Below are positions 11,270-23,803 of a stretch of DNA of 64,000 nucleotides, one piece after another. Position 1 is the first letter of the stretch; each line of letters begins with the position of its first letter. The notes under the pieces were generated by a model. The model was not told the DNA's origin and ran no database searches. It worked only from the letters and a program-made list of their open reading frames with translations. The position numbers and the translations under genes are program-made. The DNA lies in assembly GCA_905220665.1 (NCBI GenBank), contig CAJNAR010000159.1, positions 310,001-374,000 of the forward strand, written 5' to 3'. The stretch is from Albugo candida. Its lineage: Eukaryota > Oomycota > Peronosporomycetes > Albuginales > Albuginaceae.

Positions 11270-12550
11270 CCATACCAAGCACTCGATATCCTCAAGATAT
11301 CACAAAGTCGTCATTCCACTATGGTTTATATGATTTCAGGATCGCAATGTGGAAGCAGACGTGTGTTTGGTGACACCAAAAATAGTGGGATCTTTAAAAC
11401 GAGGACTTATCACAGCAGGAACGATTCACCAACATGTTGGATATTCTTATATGGTTTGATATCGACCTCCGTATTTATTTTGAGCAGAGACAACAATCGA
11501 AGGTGTCTTTTCTTATAGTCGATTTTTGGGAATGGTATCCAAACCAGTTCGGCCGCGATTCGCTCAGGCGTTTCGGTTTCGGTCATCAAGTGACTTCTTT
11601 GGTGAACGTTGGCTATACTTCGCATCAGATCTTGATTTCATAGTGGGCTTCTAGTAGAAGTGAAGTAAAAAAAGTGTTAAATCAATCTACATCGAGCTTT
11701 GCGCCGCTTGTACGCCGAAAGAGCGCAATTTCTTCGATAAGATTAATTGGATGGAGCATTATTGAGTCCCGACAGGAGACTGGAACAAGGTTATCTGGTT
11801 CAGTTTGGCATTCAATTCACAGACAGGGCGTATCTTCTCCACCTAGTTTTAAGAATCAGCTCTTTGAAAATGTAGGAAAGGCTTCACCACCGGATAAGCC
11901 GTACCCAGTATTGTTACACGTACCAGAAACTGATGCAACTGGTGCTGTGTCCGGGTGACGAAATTTTACCAGCTCTTTAAACGTCTTGGCAGACGTTTGC
12001 AAAGAATACACTCGGATCTCCAGTTCCGATTCTCGTGCTGCATCTTATTAGTTCGTGAAAGTTTCTGTTTTTTACAGCACACACATCCGGATATCACCCA
12101 AGAACTATGAAGCATCGTGCTGGCGTAAATCACCGGCATTTGTTTATCGACTAGAGCAGAACAATTGCTCCAAATTTGTCGCGGTGGCGTTCCATTTTAT
12201 TCTAACGGATCTGAGCCGCAGATTTTTCGACCAAAGCACTCTTATAGCTAACCCCCTGCTGTATTTAAAGCCCACTCAGCGCCCGTAACCGATATATTCA
12301 ATGACAATGCTATAGTACTTTGCAGCTTGGGCAATAGGTAAAAGTATTAGAGTCAATTCAATATACTGGTACAGCACGGATTTATTTCTCTTCTCGCTCA
12401 GTCTTCTTATTTTTCGAGAACCTTGAACAATTTAAGTCGGTTTTGGGTGGTGATTCTACCCAGTACCACTTCTCTGTCCGCTGAATACTTCGTTGGGGAT
12501 TTTCTGCATCAACGTTGCATGTATTTTTGTTTATTTATTATAGTCTCGGC
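11270..12550 (+). mobile_element. 5'-truncated LINE fragment (ORF2 C-terminus and 3' end)
   Basis: Decayed ORF2 C-terminal coding matches the LINE copy at 36.7-39.5 kb more closely than the intact copy: MWKQTCVW (about 11350) against WWKQTCVW, and YFEQRQQSKVSFLIVDFWEW against HFEQRQRSNSSVAHCRCMGM. Later pieces include KASPPDKPYPVLLHVPETD, parallel to AEPPDKTHPMLLHLPERD at 38.75 kb, and FHFILTDLSRRFFDQS, parallel to the intact copy's LHFVWTDRNRRLFDH. The 5' end is missing, as is typical of LINE insertions. The 3' end merges into the next LINE at about 12.55 kb. Confidence 0.65.
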
Positions 12551-12667
12551 AAATAAAGAAGTCATCTACGTCTAACTCTAGTTCTGCTAGCAACAACAAT
12601 TTGGGATCCATTTTAATCTAGGGCGGTCACTTCTAGATGTACTGGCTACTACGTAACAAGTAACAAT

Positions 12668-14910
12668 GATTAGAGTCGCTCTTTCGACACAATCAAGTGT
12701 ATTGGCGACATTGGCGCTGACTTGGCAACCTTGCAAAATCCTCCGGTGTTGATTGCTTGCAGATTGTTCACGAGTCATCACCCCTGTATGATTAATCAAA
12801 AGATACCTCCACCCCGTGTGATCCGAAACAAGAAAGCAAATGTAATACTCCCATTACCTCGTCAAATGGTAGTAAAAAGGCAGCTGCAAGCGTGGATGAA
12901 CCCACACGTCCCACTTTGGTTAGTATCATCAAGTTCGAAGAATTCTTGCGTGATGATAAGGCTAAAGTGAAAACGCGGTAACGCAGGGAGCTTTATAAGC
13001 ATCGTATATTGATGCAATATTAAAAAATCTATGCTGGATAGTATCCAGAATGGTCAGTTGTTGCTGCAATAAGCGAAGCAGGACGGCCTTACAAAATTTC
13101 ACAACAAATATTTCCTATAATTTTGAAAACGGGTCAAGCATTGAAGCGCGTTCCAGATGGAAAATTGTTACCTATACTCCACCGGGATATTACGACCCGG
13201 TGTTCGAATATCTACTGGATAGTTACCAGATTGCTCAGGTGTTCCATGAGATGATGTGAAACGGTCAAGTAGTATTATACGCTTGAACTCTAGTACTACA
13301 AGAATGCATTCGGAGTGAATCTTGAGAACGAAAAGGAAGGTATTTGAAATCACTCCACGAAAATAAATGTGGAGTACTCATCAAAACCTCCTGAGGAGAA
13401 ATGCATCAAGAAGAGTGGTCATGGCGATGTAAAGAATTCACTTTTGTGTGTCCTCTACGCGTCCATAGGCATTGATGCATGTTGGGAAAGTAATCAAGAA
13501 AAAGCGTTAGGCAGACAGGTCTCCCCTGCACGGGTTAAGAATGCTCATATTTGGACAAAGCGAGCACGTTTCGGTCAACGTGGGCACTGCTTACCAGCGG
13601 CGGAGACAAAACGCCAAAAAAGAACAGAGCCCATCACCACAAAACATACATCCGTGGTCGCCACAAAAGAGATAGAATCACCTGTCCTATTCAAAAGAGG
13701 GAAAAGCAAGAGAAACGGAAAGCCTAGGACGAAATATCGTTGGAGTCTAATTTTTCTCGAGGAATCAAGACACCAGGTACCTCAACCCCGCCCCCCCCGC
13801 AAGCAACCCTCCTCTTCTTGTACTTGAGGACAACCAGATCAACCAGTGTTCTTGTAACCGGTGACGTGGGATGAGATATAGCAATGCTGGTGGTTCGTTC
13901 ATGAAAGAAAAGTCCCCGCGTGGATCCATTTCGTCACATGGTTTCAAAGGGAAGCCCTCATGATCTACCTGGTTTGGTAACCAAGAATCATTTATCCACT
14001 CCGGTGATAATTGAGGTGGAGATGAAGGAATTCGGAGCGGTTGGCAACGCGGAGAATGATACACGGTTTCAAATTATCGTGAATACACGGATGCAAGAAT
14101 AATTAATTAGTCATTTTAAAAGAGGCTGCCCATTTTTTTCGCAAACGCCCCACCAAGATCGAAAAAACGGAGCGACCAACTCGGTTTGGCGAACTGGGAG
14201 AGATGATGGAAATTGATTTCAGAAATGCAATCTACACATTCCGACCAGACGAGCTGGTCCAAGATGCTGCAGGAATCTCTCATATGCGAAGGCTCATACA
14301 GTTCTACACATATCCGGCAAAAATTATACGAGCAGCACTTGATCATCCTATCATAATGAATGGCGGGCTTCTCGCGTGTATGGAGTCGAATGGTAGGGCC
14401 TTGAAGGACGTGGCATATCTTCTAATGATTAATAGAGTCTTCGCTGCTCATGACTTGAATGAAGATGTCACGTTTTCGACACGATATTGTCTACATGTTG
14501 GTGGAAATGTTCCATCGATACTTGATCTGATGGTCAAGCGAGCCGCCACACGGTAGACGGCAATGCAGAAAATGTCTCTCGTTTTGTCAAGGGCAACAAA
14601 AGTTTTCGCTATGTTGGAACTACTACTCATGTGTACTACCCCACTTTTTGCTGGGTACAATATCTCACTGATTGGCCAGTGATTTGGATTCCTGGACATC
14701 ATTGTCGATTGTTTCCCACCAATGTGCTACTCTCATTGTCACGCTCAGGAGTAGGCATGAAGTGCTGGTACCAGTGGTATCGACGTAAATGGCGAGGTGT
14801 TTTCTGTATTGATATCGACGAGCTCTCCCTTAGAACTTAATTTTCCCCGGAAGAATCAACAACACTAAACCTATCACAACCAGATGGTGAAAACGAAGTT
14901 GACCGATGGC
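12668..14910 (+). pseudogene. LINE ORF1 remnant
   Basis: Broken ORF1. The N-terminal block encodes serine/threonine-rich sequence matching the intact copy's start. Around 13.14 kb it reads LKRVPDGKLLPILHRDITTRC..., parallel to TRTPNGKILTSLMRDHGNPVFES. HIWTKRARFGQRGHCL at 13550 matches RPRFGQRGPYCL. The best-preserved part is 14203-14556 (MMEIDFRNAIYTFRPDELV), which matches LMEMDSKNALHQLRPDKLV near the ORF1 C-terminus. No zinc knuckle is visible in this ORF1 family. Confidence 0.7.
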
Positions 14911-14929
14911 CCACTTAAGCGTGAATGCT

Positions 14930-17900
14930 GAAGGCTCCTCAATTATAACAACGTGTGACAACATTTCAGCACTCATGGTGAATAGTAATGGAATTTATAA
15001 AAATGGCCATCTTTTTTATTGACCACGTACTATCACAACACTCTATTTGTTGTGTTCAAGAAACGAAGTTCCACGACCACAACCAACTGGAATCAATTTT
15101 TAGTTTTTATTACATTCAAAAATGAAGCAGATAATGTTGGTCAATGGTCCAAAACAGTGCTTTTCTCCATCTTATTTTTATTCATTTATTTAGATATCTC
15201 AAAATCGCAGTGACGGCGTCAATACATACTTCGTATTGAAAAGCTGAAGAGCTCACCAACGAAGTATTCGCATTCGCTAGTCGGTTTTACGTCTCTCATT
15301 CACGAGGCACCAGTGTATATTCATAAGTATATGCACTGGTCGAGGCCGAGGAAAGGATGATATTCTATGAGGTATTATTCTCCAAATCTTTCGAAGCGAT
15401 GACAACATACGTCGCATTTGATGATTTCAACAGACCAATCGATCCAGCTATCGATTCTTCGAGCGGAACAATTCGACACGAACCAAGTCGATTAGCGTGT
15501 GTGGAATGGCTTTCACAGTTGGGTGTGGTAGACGCTTGGTGAATTCAACATCCAACTGAGAAAGTAGTTACAGGACCATTACCGCGCAAGAATCGACTTG
15601 ATTATATCTGCATGTCGGAAGAGCTATTCAATATGGTATACAAAACCTCTGAGTATTTTCGTCCACGACATGCCGGAGATCATCTGGCACAAAAAGTAAC
15701 TTTTGCAAATCCAACTTAATCTCCGGGTCGAAGATATTGGAAATGTTCATTACGACTATCTGAATATCCTAGAGTTGTCGAAGCAATCAAATTGGAAGCG
15801 ATTTTGGTGCTCGAACAGTTACGGACAACTTCGAATCCCGGTTAAATCTGGGAAAGTTGGAAGACGAAAGTCAAGAAACAGCTTCAAAGCATTGAAAACA
15901 AGGTTGCACAAGAGAGCCGACGTGATGTTGAGTCTAGCCAGCGTGTTTTGGAAGTCGGAACAGCTCGATATCGCATTCAAGACACCAATGAGTCACGGTA
16001 TTTTTACGAATCGAGTCTCCAACAATTTAAAATTTCAGTCGAAACCGATGAGAAATACAGCCAAGATAATAGCTTTGACCATCACGTGAAGCATATGGAG
16101 AACTCTTACAAGCATTGTTTTCGCCCTCCAGATAGTTCTTGTCGTCGCGTGCCGATTGAAAATGTCATCAAAAAATGTGGTACCGTGACATCGAATCCGA
16201 GGGAGATTATTGACGAATTCAGAGATCATTGGGGTGGTGTCATGGGCTCTGTTTATAGCTCAGAGATCGACTCAACTGATCCATGTGAAAGAAAGCAAAA
16301 AAAGTTACTCGATTTGATTCAAGTTTCCCTTGCCTCAGCAGAAAAGACCGTCTCTCAGCTCGCTTAAGTACGACCGAGATGGCGGAAGCGATCAAGCACA
16401 TGCGGAGTAGTTCTTCTCGAGGTATGGATGGACTACCAGCTGCATTTTATCAGCTTGATCCGGAAACGTTTGGCGAGTGTTTGAAGATCGTGTTCGAATT
16501 TCAGCTAGAAAGAGGAATTTTACTGCGATCACAACGTCACTCAGCAATCACACTTTTATACAAAAAAGGATCACGAGGTGATCCTGGCAACTATCGACCG
16601 ATCGCACTGCTTTGCGTCGATGTAAAAGTACTTTCAAAAGTGTTGGCGTATCGATTGCAACGTTTTTTGCCAGAATTGATCCATCAAGATCAAAAAGCAT
16701 TTGTGCGAGGAAGGTCGATGCATCACCATATTCGACATCTCACCGACCATCAAGACTTGGTCACTCATCGTGAGGAGGAAGCTTATGCGACTTTTCTCGA
16801 CTTTAAGAAAGCTTATGATCGAGTCAATTGGACGTACATGTTTCGCGTTTTGGAAAAAATGGGCGTTGGAAAAAGTTTCATCGACTGGGTTCGTCTTTTG
16901 TACAATAACACAAAGGCGCAGTTGATGATTAATGGAAATATCACACCGTCCATTACACCACAACGTGGCGTGAAACAAGGTGATCCTCTCTACTTTTTCT
17001 TTTTCTGATGACGATCGAACCTTGGGAAATTTACTTCGTCAACATGAAGAACATGGCATTTGGATTAATGACACGACTGTCGCAACTGGATTATTTTTGC
17101 AGACGATTCGACATTGCTTTCAGAGACACCAAATGGTGTTTTGACGCAACTCGAACTCGTCCAAGTCTATTGCGATGGATCGGGTGCGAAACTCATCTTG
17201 AGTAAATCATCCTTGCTCTCGTTGAATCGGACCAAGCCGTGTCCACGTATTCCCAATTTGACCATAATGGGTCCGGAGGATTCGGTCAAGTATTTGGGTA
17301 TTCCATTCGACCAGACACCGACTCATTCGATGGTCTTTTCAACTCTCGACAAGCGTTTTTACGATGGGTTTGGTGTATGGTTTCGACGAGCAAGAACTGT
17401 TCGTGGTCGACTACTGGTTGCGCAGACGATGATTTTATCACGTTTGTGGCATTACACGATGCACGTGGACATACCAGCAATGACTATTCGACAGTGGCAA
17501 TCGATGTTAAATGGATTTGTGCTTGGTCGGAAACACAAAAAAGATTCAAAACATGTTCACCTACTCAGCAAAGAGTTTTTATATCTTCGCCAACAAGATG
17601 GTGGACTACAAGTTCCTTTTTTGGTGGGACGATTAAAGCTACAACGTATTCAATTCCTTCAGCAGTTCGCATCCGATGCGTCAACAATTATTCCTGCGAA
17701 TTGGACAACTGCTTCGACGGAATTATTACAACTTATCCAACCTTCCTTTGGACCACACAAGCCGATGGATATCTTCACCATCGCACCAAATCGACATGGG
17801 AAAACGGTTCAATGGGAGAGCATATCGTCATGGTGGAAACAAGCATTTAGAATGTGGCATCGGATGGATTGGAGCATTTCAATATCAGATTTAAATGTTT

Positions 17901-19190
17901 CACAACGCCGTCAGTACTACATGGAGCAACCGATGTGGTTTCACTGCGACCAAAAGTTACATTACGAAGCTGCTACTCGTAATCCGAGTACGCAGAACGT
18001 TTGGTACAATCTTGGCATGGTGGATGAACCACATCGAACATTTCGAAAAACGTTTGCTACACTTTTCGACGTTCGAAGTTTGCAAGACTTTTTTCGTGAA
18101 AGCGACACATGGCCAACGAAGGAAGATTTCGTCGCCAACTATTACAACGACGAAGAGCAGAACACATCGGATATGTCTGAAGAAAAGTTGTTGCGTCGAC
18201 TTTACAATGAAGTCTCTCGGCTACTGCAGAGAATTCGCTCGACGATTGGTCTCATTACTTGGATCGAACCAAACACAAGTGGTAGATCGTTTGTTATGGG
18301 AGTGCATAGCAAGGAACGGAAACATTATTTCTCATCTATTCCACTCTCACAGCTCTCACGAAACCTCTAGAGCCTCCCGAACCAACCAAGAGTCATCCGC
18401 TGTCAACACATCGGTGATCACGTGAGGGATCGGATGCACTCGATACAGAAGGAGTTCGATCATTTGTAGATGGTATGACATGGCCTTTTTACTAGAGGAA
18501 AACGATTATATTTGACGAACGCGAAGTTAACAAATGGCTACATCACGGCATCTTCGAAAACGTGCCTTACCAATTTTTGAAGATTTACAGTTTTGTCTGG
18601 CTTTCGGATGCTGCCAGTTTGATCTCGGTTCTGTTTTTCAAAGGATATTCTGCCCAACATTATATTGTGCACGCAGCCTTCGTGTGGGGCAGTGGAATTC
18701 AATCAACATCACTTTCTAAAGTGCTATCACTCGGGGAAATTATGGATGGAGTTACTCCCTTGTTGAGATCAGTTTTTCTCCTCCCGACCACGTTGGACGC
18801 ATATTGGATGTGCAATCGTACCAGCACTACGGTCGGATTGGAAAGAATATTTACAAAGTATATCACATTTATGGCTTGCGTTGCAATCGGTGACGCTGCA
18901 CGTCTTCTGGACGGATCGGAACCGTCACTTACGCGATCAGCAATAATAAACTCCGACAGTTCCAGCACGTTTCAGGACCGACAACACGTTTAATACGCAC
19001 GTTCGCTACTTTCGAAGGAAGTGTTACGATCAAGACAAACGCATTCTGATTTCAAGGGTGCTGGATCAACTCGCTACAGAAGGAGCATTCGGTTGGTTTT
19101 TCAGAACTCAAAGATCATTGCCCCGGGTATCACACAGGCAAGTAGCAATGCAAGGGCAAAACGGATACTAGTCCTAGTTCTAGTTGGATG
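14930..19190 (+). pseudogene. LINE ORF2 remnant (APE endonuclease, RT, zf-RVT)
   Basis: Endonuclease motifs survive in several frames at about 15.36-15.70 kb (AFDDFNRPIDPAID, a damaged form of GDFNTPLDPAID; NRLDYICMSEELFNM). RT occupies 16379-17130 (GMDGLPAAFYQ, NYRPIALLCVDVKVLSK, FLDFKKAYDRVNW, RGVKQGDPL). The catalytic FADD segment at about 17090 is frameshifted by a shortened T run. The thumb/connection continues at 17114-18370 and the C-terminal zf-RVT-like region lies at 18.56-18.72 kb. The ORF is also broken at 16367, just ahead of the RT. Confidence 0.75.
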
Positions 19191-19250
19191 GCTCTGTACA
19201 TCCTAGTATGGCGCACAGCAATTCGCAAAACTCGTTATTGCGTTCTTTTC

Positions 19251-20512
19251 TCGAAATCGAAATCTGCGTCCAATAAAAAATGCCGCTGCGTTTTTTTGCC
19301 AACGCCCCACCCCAAACCTCACAGACCGCAACCCACCCAGCATGCCTTCCACGCCGCAACATCTTTTGTCTGGTGTCCCTCTGCCACCCTACGCCCGTAC
19401 ATAGCAATAGCGTAACCTTCAAACATCCGACCAACACCAAAACAACTCTCCTTCTTCTCACCCATCCAGATCTGTGTCGCATTCATTGTCAGCATCCTCG
19501 TCGCCCCACATGTCAACAATTACGGCCGAGGAAAGTACATTTACTGCATTGCAACAAGTAGTTGACGAATTCGAAGAAAGCAATGTACTCTTCCGCGTGA
19601 AGTTTTACGTCAGTCTCAAGTCTTACAGAGCTGCACACACGCGTTCGGCCGAAGAGCTTGGCATATAGACAATCAATACTTCCATATTGAAGAGATTTTT
19701 AAACAACTTTGAGGAAAGGAACAGGAACTTAGCGGTAATGAACAGCAAGTCGAGTTCGACAATGCGTGAAGAGGCGCTCGAGCAAGCAGACATGGGACGG
19801 TGTGCATATTAGACATAACAACAGGACCTATCAAGTTGAACGCCAGTGAAACAGACTTGTTTTGTGCTTAAATGCTTGCTTTCCATAAATATGACAATCG
19901 CATCGCTCCAGGCTTGGTCGTGCCCCAACGCCAACCCTCAACTTCACATGTTCAAGTATGGATTGAATTTTGCAAAAGCTGCACAGTTTTCTACATTCCG
20001 CGCCGCTGCGTTAGCCCCACAGCAGACAGTGCTAGAGCAGATGCACAATCAATTGTGACCGATGTTACGCAGTAGCTCTTGTCAAGGTGGGGTACAATAT
20101 ATGCGTCGTAGCACATTAATTGGCAAATTTGGGCGTCGCAGATTGTCTGTAAACCCATGCCGTTACAGGCAGCAGCGATTGAGCGGCCCCGGCCAATCCA
20201 AATCTTCCATCTGTTTCGGCATTTACCAAGGGTGGAGATGCTTTTGTACAATCTGCACAGCAGAACAACTCGGTTGCTATAGCCATTCTTGATGACTTTG
20301 GTGAGCAAGTTGATGTGATCAAGCCCGAGATTACGAATTCTTTGTTGCGAAATGAGGATTTAGAGCAGAGTATGGCCCGTCACCGTCGATGATTGTGGTA
20401 TTCAACAATGCATTAATACCCGTTGAAACTCCTGACAGTCAAGAAATTCTTCAAGATACCCCTGATCAGGTAGATATAGATAATGCAGAATAAAAACAAT
20501 TGAGAACTGCGG
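19251..20512 (+). other. Unassigned spacer with short open stretches
   Basis: No gene or transposon is recognised here. A C-rich, low-complexity stretch (about 19270-19500) precedes a short open frame (19509-19668, STITAEESTFTALQQVVDEF...). A second open stretch at about 20217-20387 encodes a charged sequence (NNSVAIAILDDFGEQVDVIK) that ends in a stop without a recognisable domain. Both could be remnants of a decayed transposon ORF. Nothing supports an active gene. Confidence 0.3.
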
Positions 20513-20516
20513 TTTC

Positions 20517-21880
20517 TTATGCAAAGCCCAGTTCAAAAAGATCAATTGAATTATTGTATCGTACACAAGGTTTAAATCGTCCTGAAAGTGAATATCTGCA
20601 TTTATGGAAGAGATTGTGCATGTTATAGTTTATATACGTTTCAAACTTAGAGGAGATTGCCGTCGGCATATCTCGTGCCTTGACTGAGCCTTCTGTGTAA
20701 TTGCGCTGCGTGCTTTCCCTGGTCAATCCAAACATCACCTCAATGAGATTGTAAAAAGGACAATACGAAAGCAAAAATATGGGTATAATCTCACGCGACC
20801 GCATGTAATTAGTGAAATTTGGGTGGCAATGAATCCTCGCGCCGTCAGCAACCCACACAGAGTGCATTCCTGGGTGCTTTTGTACCTTGCCTGACTTAAG
20901 GGAAAACTTACGGCAGCATTCCATGAACTTGCTCCGATCAAATGTTCCCTCAGTCATGTAGGCACCCAAAAGACCTTCACACCGGATGAAGCAGAGCAAG
21001 GATGTCTTTTTCATTCTGGAGAATTCGCCTCGATAGAGCAGCTTTTCCCCCTAAATGATAATCAAAGCATTTAATGTTGAAACAAAAAAATACCACGATA
21101 TGACATATCCGCTATGATTAACTTCAAGGCATACCCTCGCTTTCTCAACATGACACGATTTTCAAATGATACTTCGTCCAAAAACGTCAAGGTAAGATGC
21201 GTTCAATCAACAGAATTGATCTCACATTCGAAGCGTATGATATCTGATTGTTTGATATTGATTGCGTGGCGTTCAAGAACCTATCATGGAGTATTAGCGT
21301 TGCATAATACCACATCAACATTTCCCGCTATGTAACTAAGTGACTGACTTTATATGTGAAGTTGAACTCTCGAAGGGTTTGCCGAATCGTCGAGCAGCTG
21401 ATGTCCGTGTTCCACTTCACTTCGAATGCGTGATTGGTCTCGTCCAGGTATGAAAGTGGGTTGCTGATTGTATAACAGCGCAACCATTCGCGGTTCTCCG
21501 CGTTATACTTTTGGTTTGGAAATTCTGTGAATTGACGTGCAACAGAGCCAGTCTTCTCGTATGCCTTGATCCAGGCGCTGACGGTAGACGGTAGCAACCC
21601 TCCTATATACAAATCTCAGGAAGTAATAGGCATACAGAGCGTGTAACTTCATGTTTTCCGAAGCGTGCTGACGTTCTATGGTGGAAAGAAGCATATAGAA
21701 TAAGCGGGTTCTGTTAATCTCTGGTAGAGATACTGAGATTTGTCGTGGTGTGTAATAGAAAGCAAAGAAGGGGGTTAGGGTTGGCAGGTAGAATGGGTGA
21801 CAGCTGCCAAAAAAAACGCAAAATTTGGATTTTCCTTGAAATCGACAGTACTTATGAACGATTTTGAACAACTTTCTTTC
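20517..21880 (-). pseudogene. IS630/Tc1-like DDE transposase, decayed
   Basis: Minus-strand transposase in pieces. The N-terminal part (about 21880-21330) is rich in helix-turn-helix features (LLPSTVSAWIKAYEKTGSVA) and has a frameshift near 21600. The catalytic part includes FLDEVSFENRVMLRKRGYA (first Asp, about 21190), VWVADGARIHCHPNF (second Asp, about 20850) and YCPFYNLIEVMFGLTRES (Glu, about 20760). This is the D..D..E plan of IS630/Tc1-type enzymes with an (S/C)P(F/D)xNxIE motif. A roughly 70-nt interval at 21046-21117 looks like a former intron or insertion (ends in TTTAG) and leaves the frames mismatched by one base. I could not delimit terminal repeats. Confidence 0.7.
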
Positions 21881-21884
21881 ATTT

Positions 21885-22078
21885 ATAGGATGGACGCAGT
21901 CTCGTACTCTGGTGGTTGAGGCTAACGCAATACAGGACTACCAAGGAGAAGACATGATTATCATCTCTCACAGGTATTTTCACGAAACGTTTATTGTAGG
22001 TATATGTGTTATTGAAGATAGCTTAGGCAACTAGAGAAGTCAGTTAGTCTAGTCTGAATCTAGTAATATAGACACCTT
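21885..22078 (+). mobile_element. LINE 3' tail fragment
   Basis: About 190 bp matching the last 200 bp of the near-intact LINE: GGATGGACGCAGTCTCGTAC, then ATCATCTCTCACAGGTATTT, CACGAAACGTTT, AACTAGAGAAGTCAGTTAGT and the terminal block AATATAGACACCTT. It ends at 22078, directly against an antisense tRNA-Lys fragment. Confidence 0.75.
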
Positions 22079-22121
22079 CAACTAAGCTAGACAGGCACTT
22101 CTCAATTTGCCGTCTACTGCG
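22079..22121 (-). repeat. tRNA-Lys 5' fragment plus flank (LINE target site)
   Basis: The reverse complement of 22079-22096 matches the first 18 nt of the tRNA-Lys at 46658 with one change. It is followed by the same 5' flanking sequence (ACTTCTCAATTTGCCG on the plus strand). It separates a LINE 3' tail from a LINE 5' head and therefore marks a LINE insertion site. Confidence 0.7.
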
Positions 22122-22340
22122 TAATCCGCCATTTTAGCAGAAACAACTCGAAAAACAACTTTTTTGAACCCCCAAGTCGACATATCGACACAACCCAGGG
22201 TGCTGCGTCCACTTGTAGTGAAGTGGCAACCGTCGTGAATCACCTGGGTTTGGGTGACTGCATGATTGTTGATGAGTCATCATCCCTGTGTGATGACGTA
22301 GTGAGTGCCCCCACCCCATTGTGACGGTTCAGGGTGGGTC
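22122..22340 (+). mobile_element. LINE 5' head fragment
   Basis: Matches the 5' UTR and the start of ORF1 of the near-intact LINE: GAAACAACTCGAAAAACAAC, then AAGTCGACATATCGACACAA and a coding block equivalent to the first about 55 codons (HDCMIVDESSSLCDDV-like). Similarity fades by about 22340. The stretch 22341-22500 holds nothing I recognise. Confidence 0.7.
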
Positions 22341-22582
22341 AGTGCTGTATATATTCAATGACTGACCCGAGCAACCAAAGCTTTTGCATTGAAGGAATTA
22401 TATCTTACGTGTAGTGCCCTACGCAGTGCACAAACGATGATGCGTTGGTCCACTGACGAACTAGAACTTTGATCCTAGTCTATCCTTATCATTTGATGTA
22501 CAGTGCCCTTACAAAAAGATTGTCGATTTTTTAGGGTATTGATATCCCGACAACTTTTTTTAGTTGCATTTTTATTTTTATA

Positions 22583-23347
22583 GGGAGCCGCTAACCAGCC
22601 CGCAGGTTACGCTAAACAGCCCCCAGCCTCCATGTATTAATAGATGGGTGGCCTCTGGTTAGTTTAAAAAAATATAATAGAGTAAGTAAAATAAAATTAG
22701 GAGAATCGTTATCCAGCCCCACCCATCATAAATTTATGGAAATCGGGGCCTCTGATTGGTCTGAATAGATGCAACGGAATCAAATACAATAAAATCACAC
22801 TTCAACCCATCAGACCCAACTTTCAGCAATGCATGCCACCTTCGCTGCTTCGATGAGCTACCTTGAGACAGCTTGGCTGGTTTACAAGGAGCGTTTTTTT
22901 GCTATACTACACAATAGGCGCCATATGGGCTTGTACTAACACTTTGGGTGGAGAGCGTCCATGCTGCTCTCAAAAAATAGATCTCTGTGTCAGCAGGTAA
23001 TTTGTATTGTATGCTACTTGTGCTGGCAAAAGTTACATTTATCTGACAATTCATTTATTGCAGGTGATCTACTCTCAGTGGATTCAGCAGTTCGCCTTCC
23101 TTGCGAAGGACAGCTTGCTGCCATTGTGCAGCAAATGCAAAACAGCATCAACAGCACCAGCAAAACCTGCAGCAGTAGATTTAGATATAGGCCTAGCCAA
23201 TCTTAATATTGTAAAACCGCTATCTAGAGCATATATTCAAATAAGGGTACTCTTTTTAGCCAATCGTGACTCGTAATCATATCTTAGAGTGCTATATTCA
23301 AGGGTGAGGGCTGGTTAGCGAAAACTGCGGGCTGGTTAGCGGCGCCC
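22583..23347. mobile_element. MITE-like non-autonomous DNA element, 765 bp
   Basis: Terminal inverted repeats of about 44 bp: GGGAGCCGCTAACCAGCCCG at 22583 and GGGCGCCGCTAACCAGCCCG read inward from 23347, continuing with a second CGCTAAnCAGCCC sub-repeat. The flanks TTTTTATA (22575-22582) and TTTCTATA (23348-23355) form an 8-bp target duplication with one mismatch. No transposase is encoded. It sits in the left arm of the MULE and splits an A/T-rich repeat whose two halves otherwise join up. Confidence 0.8.
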
Positions 23348-23803
23348 TTTCTATATGTTAATTACATCATGCCTACTTAGATTATTTCTCCCACAACTTT
23401 TTAGAACAATAAATAATGGGAGCCTTTAGTATTCACTCACCCTCTTCATAGTATTCACTCATCCCCCTAATCATTGGCCAAAAATTCACTCAAATTGACT
23501 TGAGACCGAAATCAATATTCAATTACTTGTAACAACTACTATGGTGCGACTCCCCTAGAAGCAACATTTTTTTTGTTCAATTTCGGGCAAATTTTTTTTT
23601 AACAGATCCAAGGAGTTTTGTGATATTACCAAAGCTATTTTTCGAATATACTCATTCAAATTTGAATTATTTCAAGTACTCTTTAAACTTAATTTTTAAA
23701 AATAAGAATATGGATTTGAATAAAGTTGGTAAGGTTCTGCGCGTATTATCGAATCAAAAAATTGAAAAAGAAATTTCAAAAAAATGTTTTAATTTTTTTT
23801 ATA

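Larger units (their letters stand above)
12551..19250 (+). mobile_element. Decayed full-length LINE
   Basis: Collinear with the near-intact copy at 39565-46633 over its whole length. The 5' end is marked by an eroded version of the tRNA-Lys 5' flank (about 12622-12661: CACTTCT...GGCTACTACGTAAC) and by ORF1 N-terminal homology from about 12668. ORF1 runs to about 14.9 kb, ORF2 from about 14.94 to 19.19 kb, and sequence similarity to the intact copy ends near 19.23 kb. Many stops and frameshifts are present, yet long blocks are well conserved, notably the RT at 16379-17008 and the region beyond (17114-18370). Confidence 0.8.
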
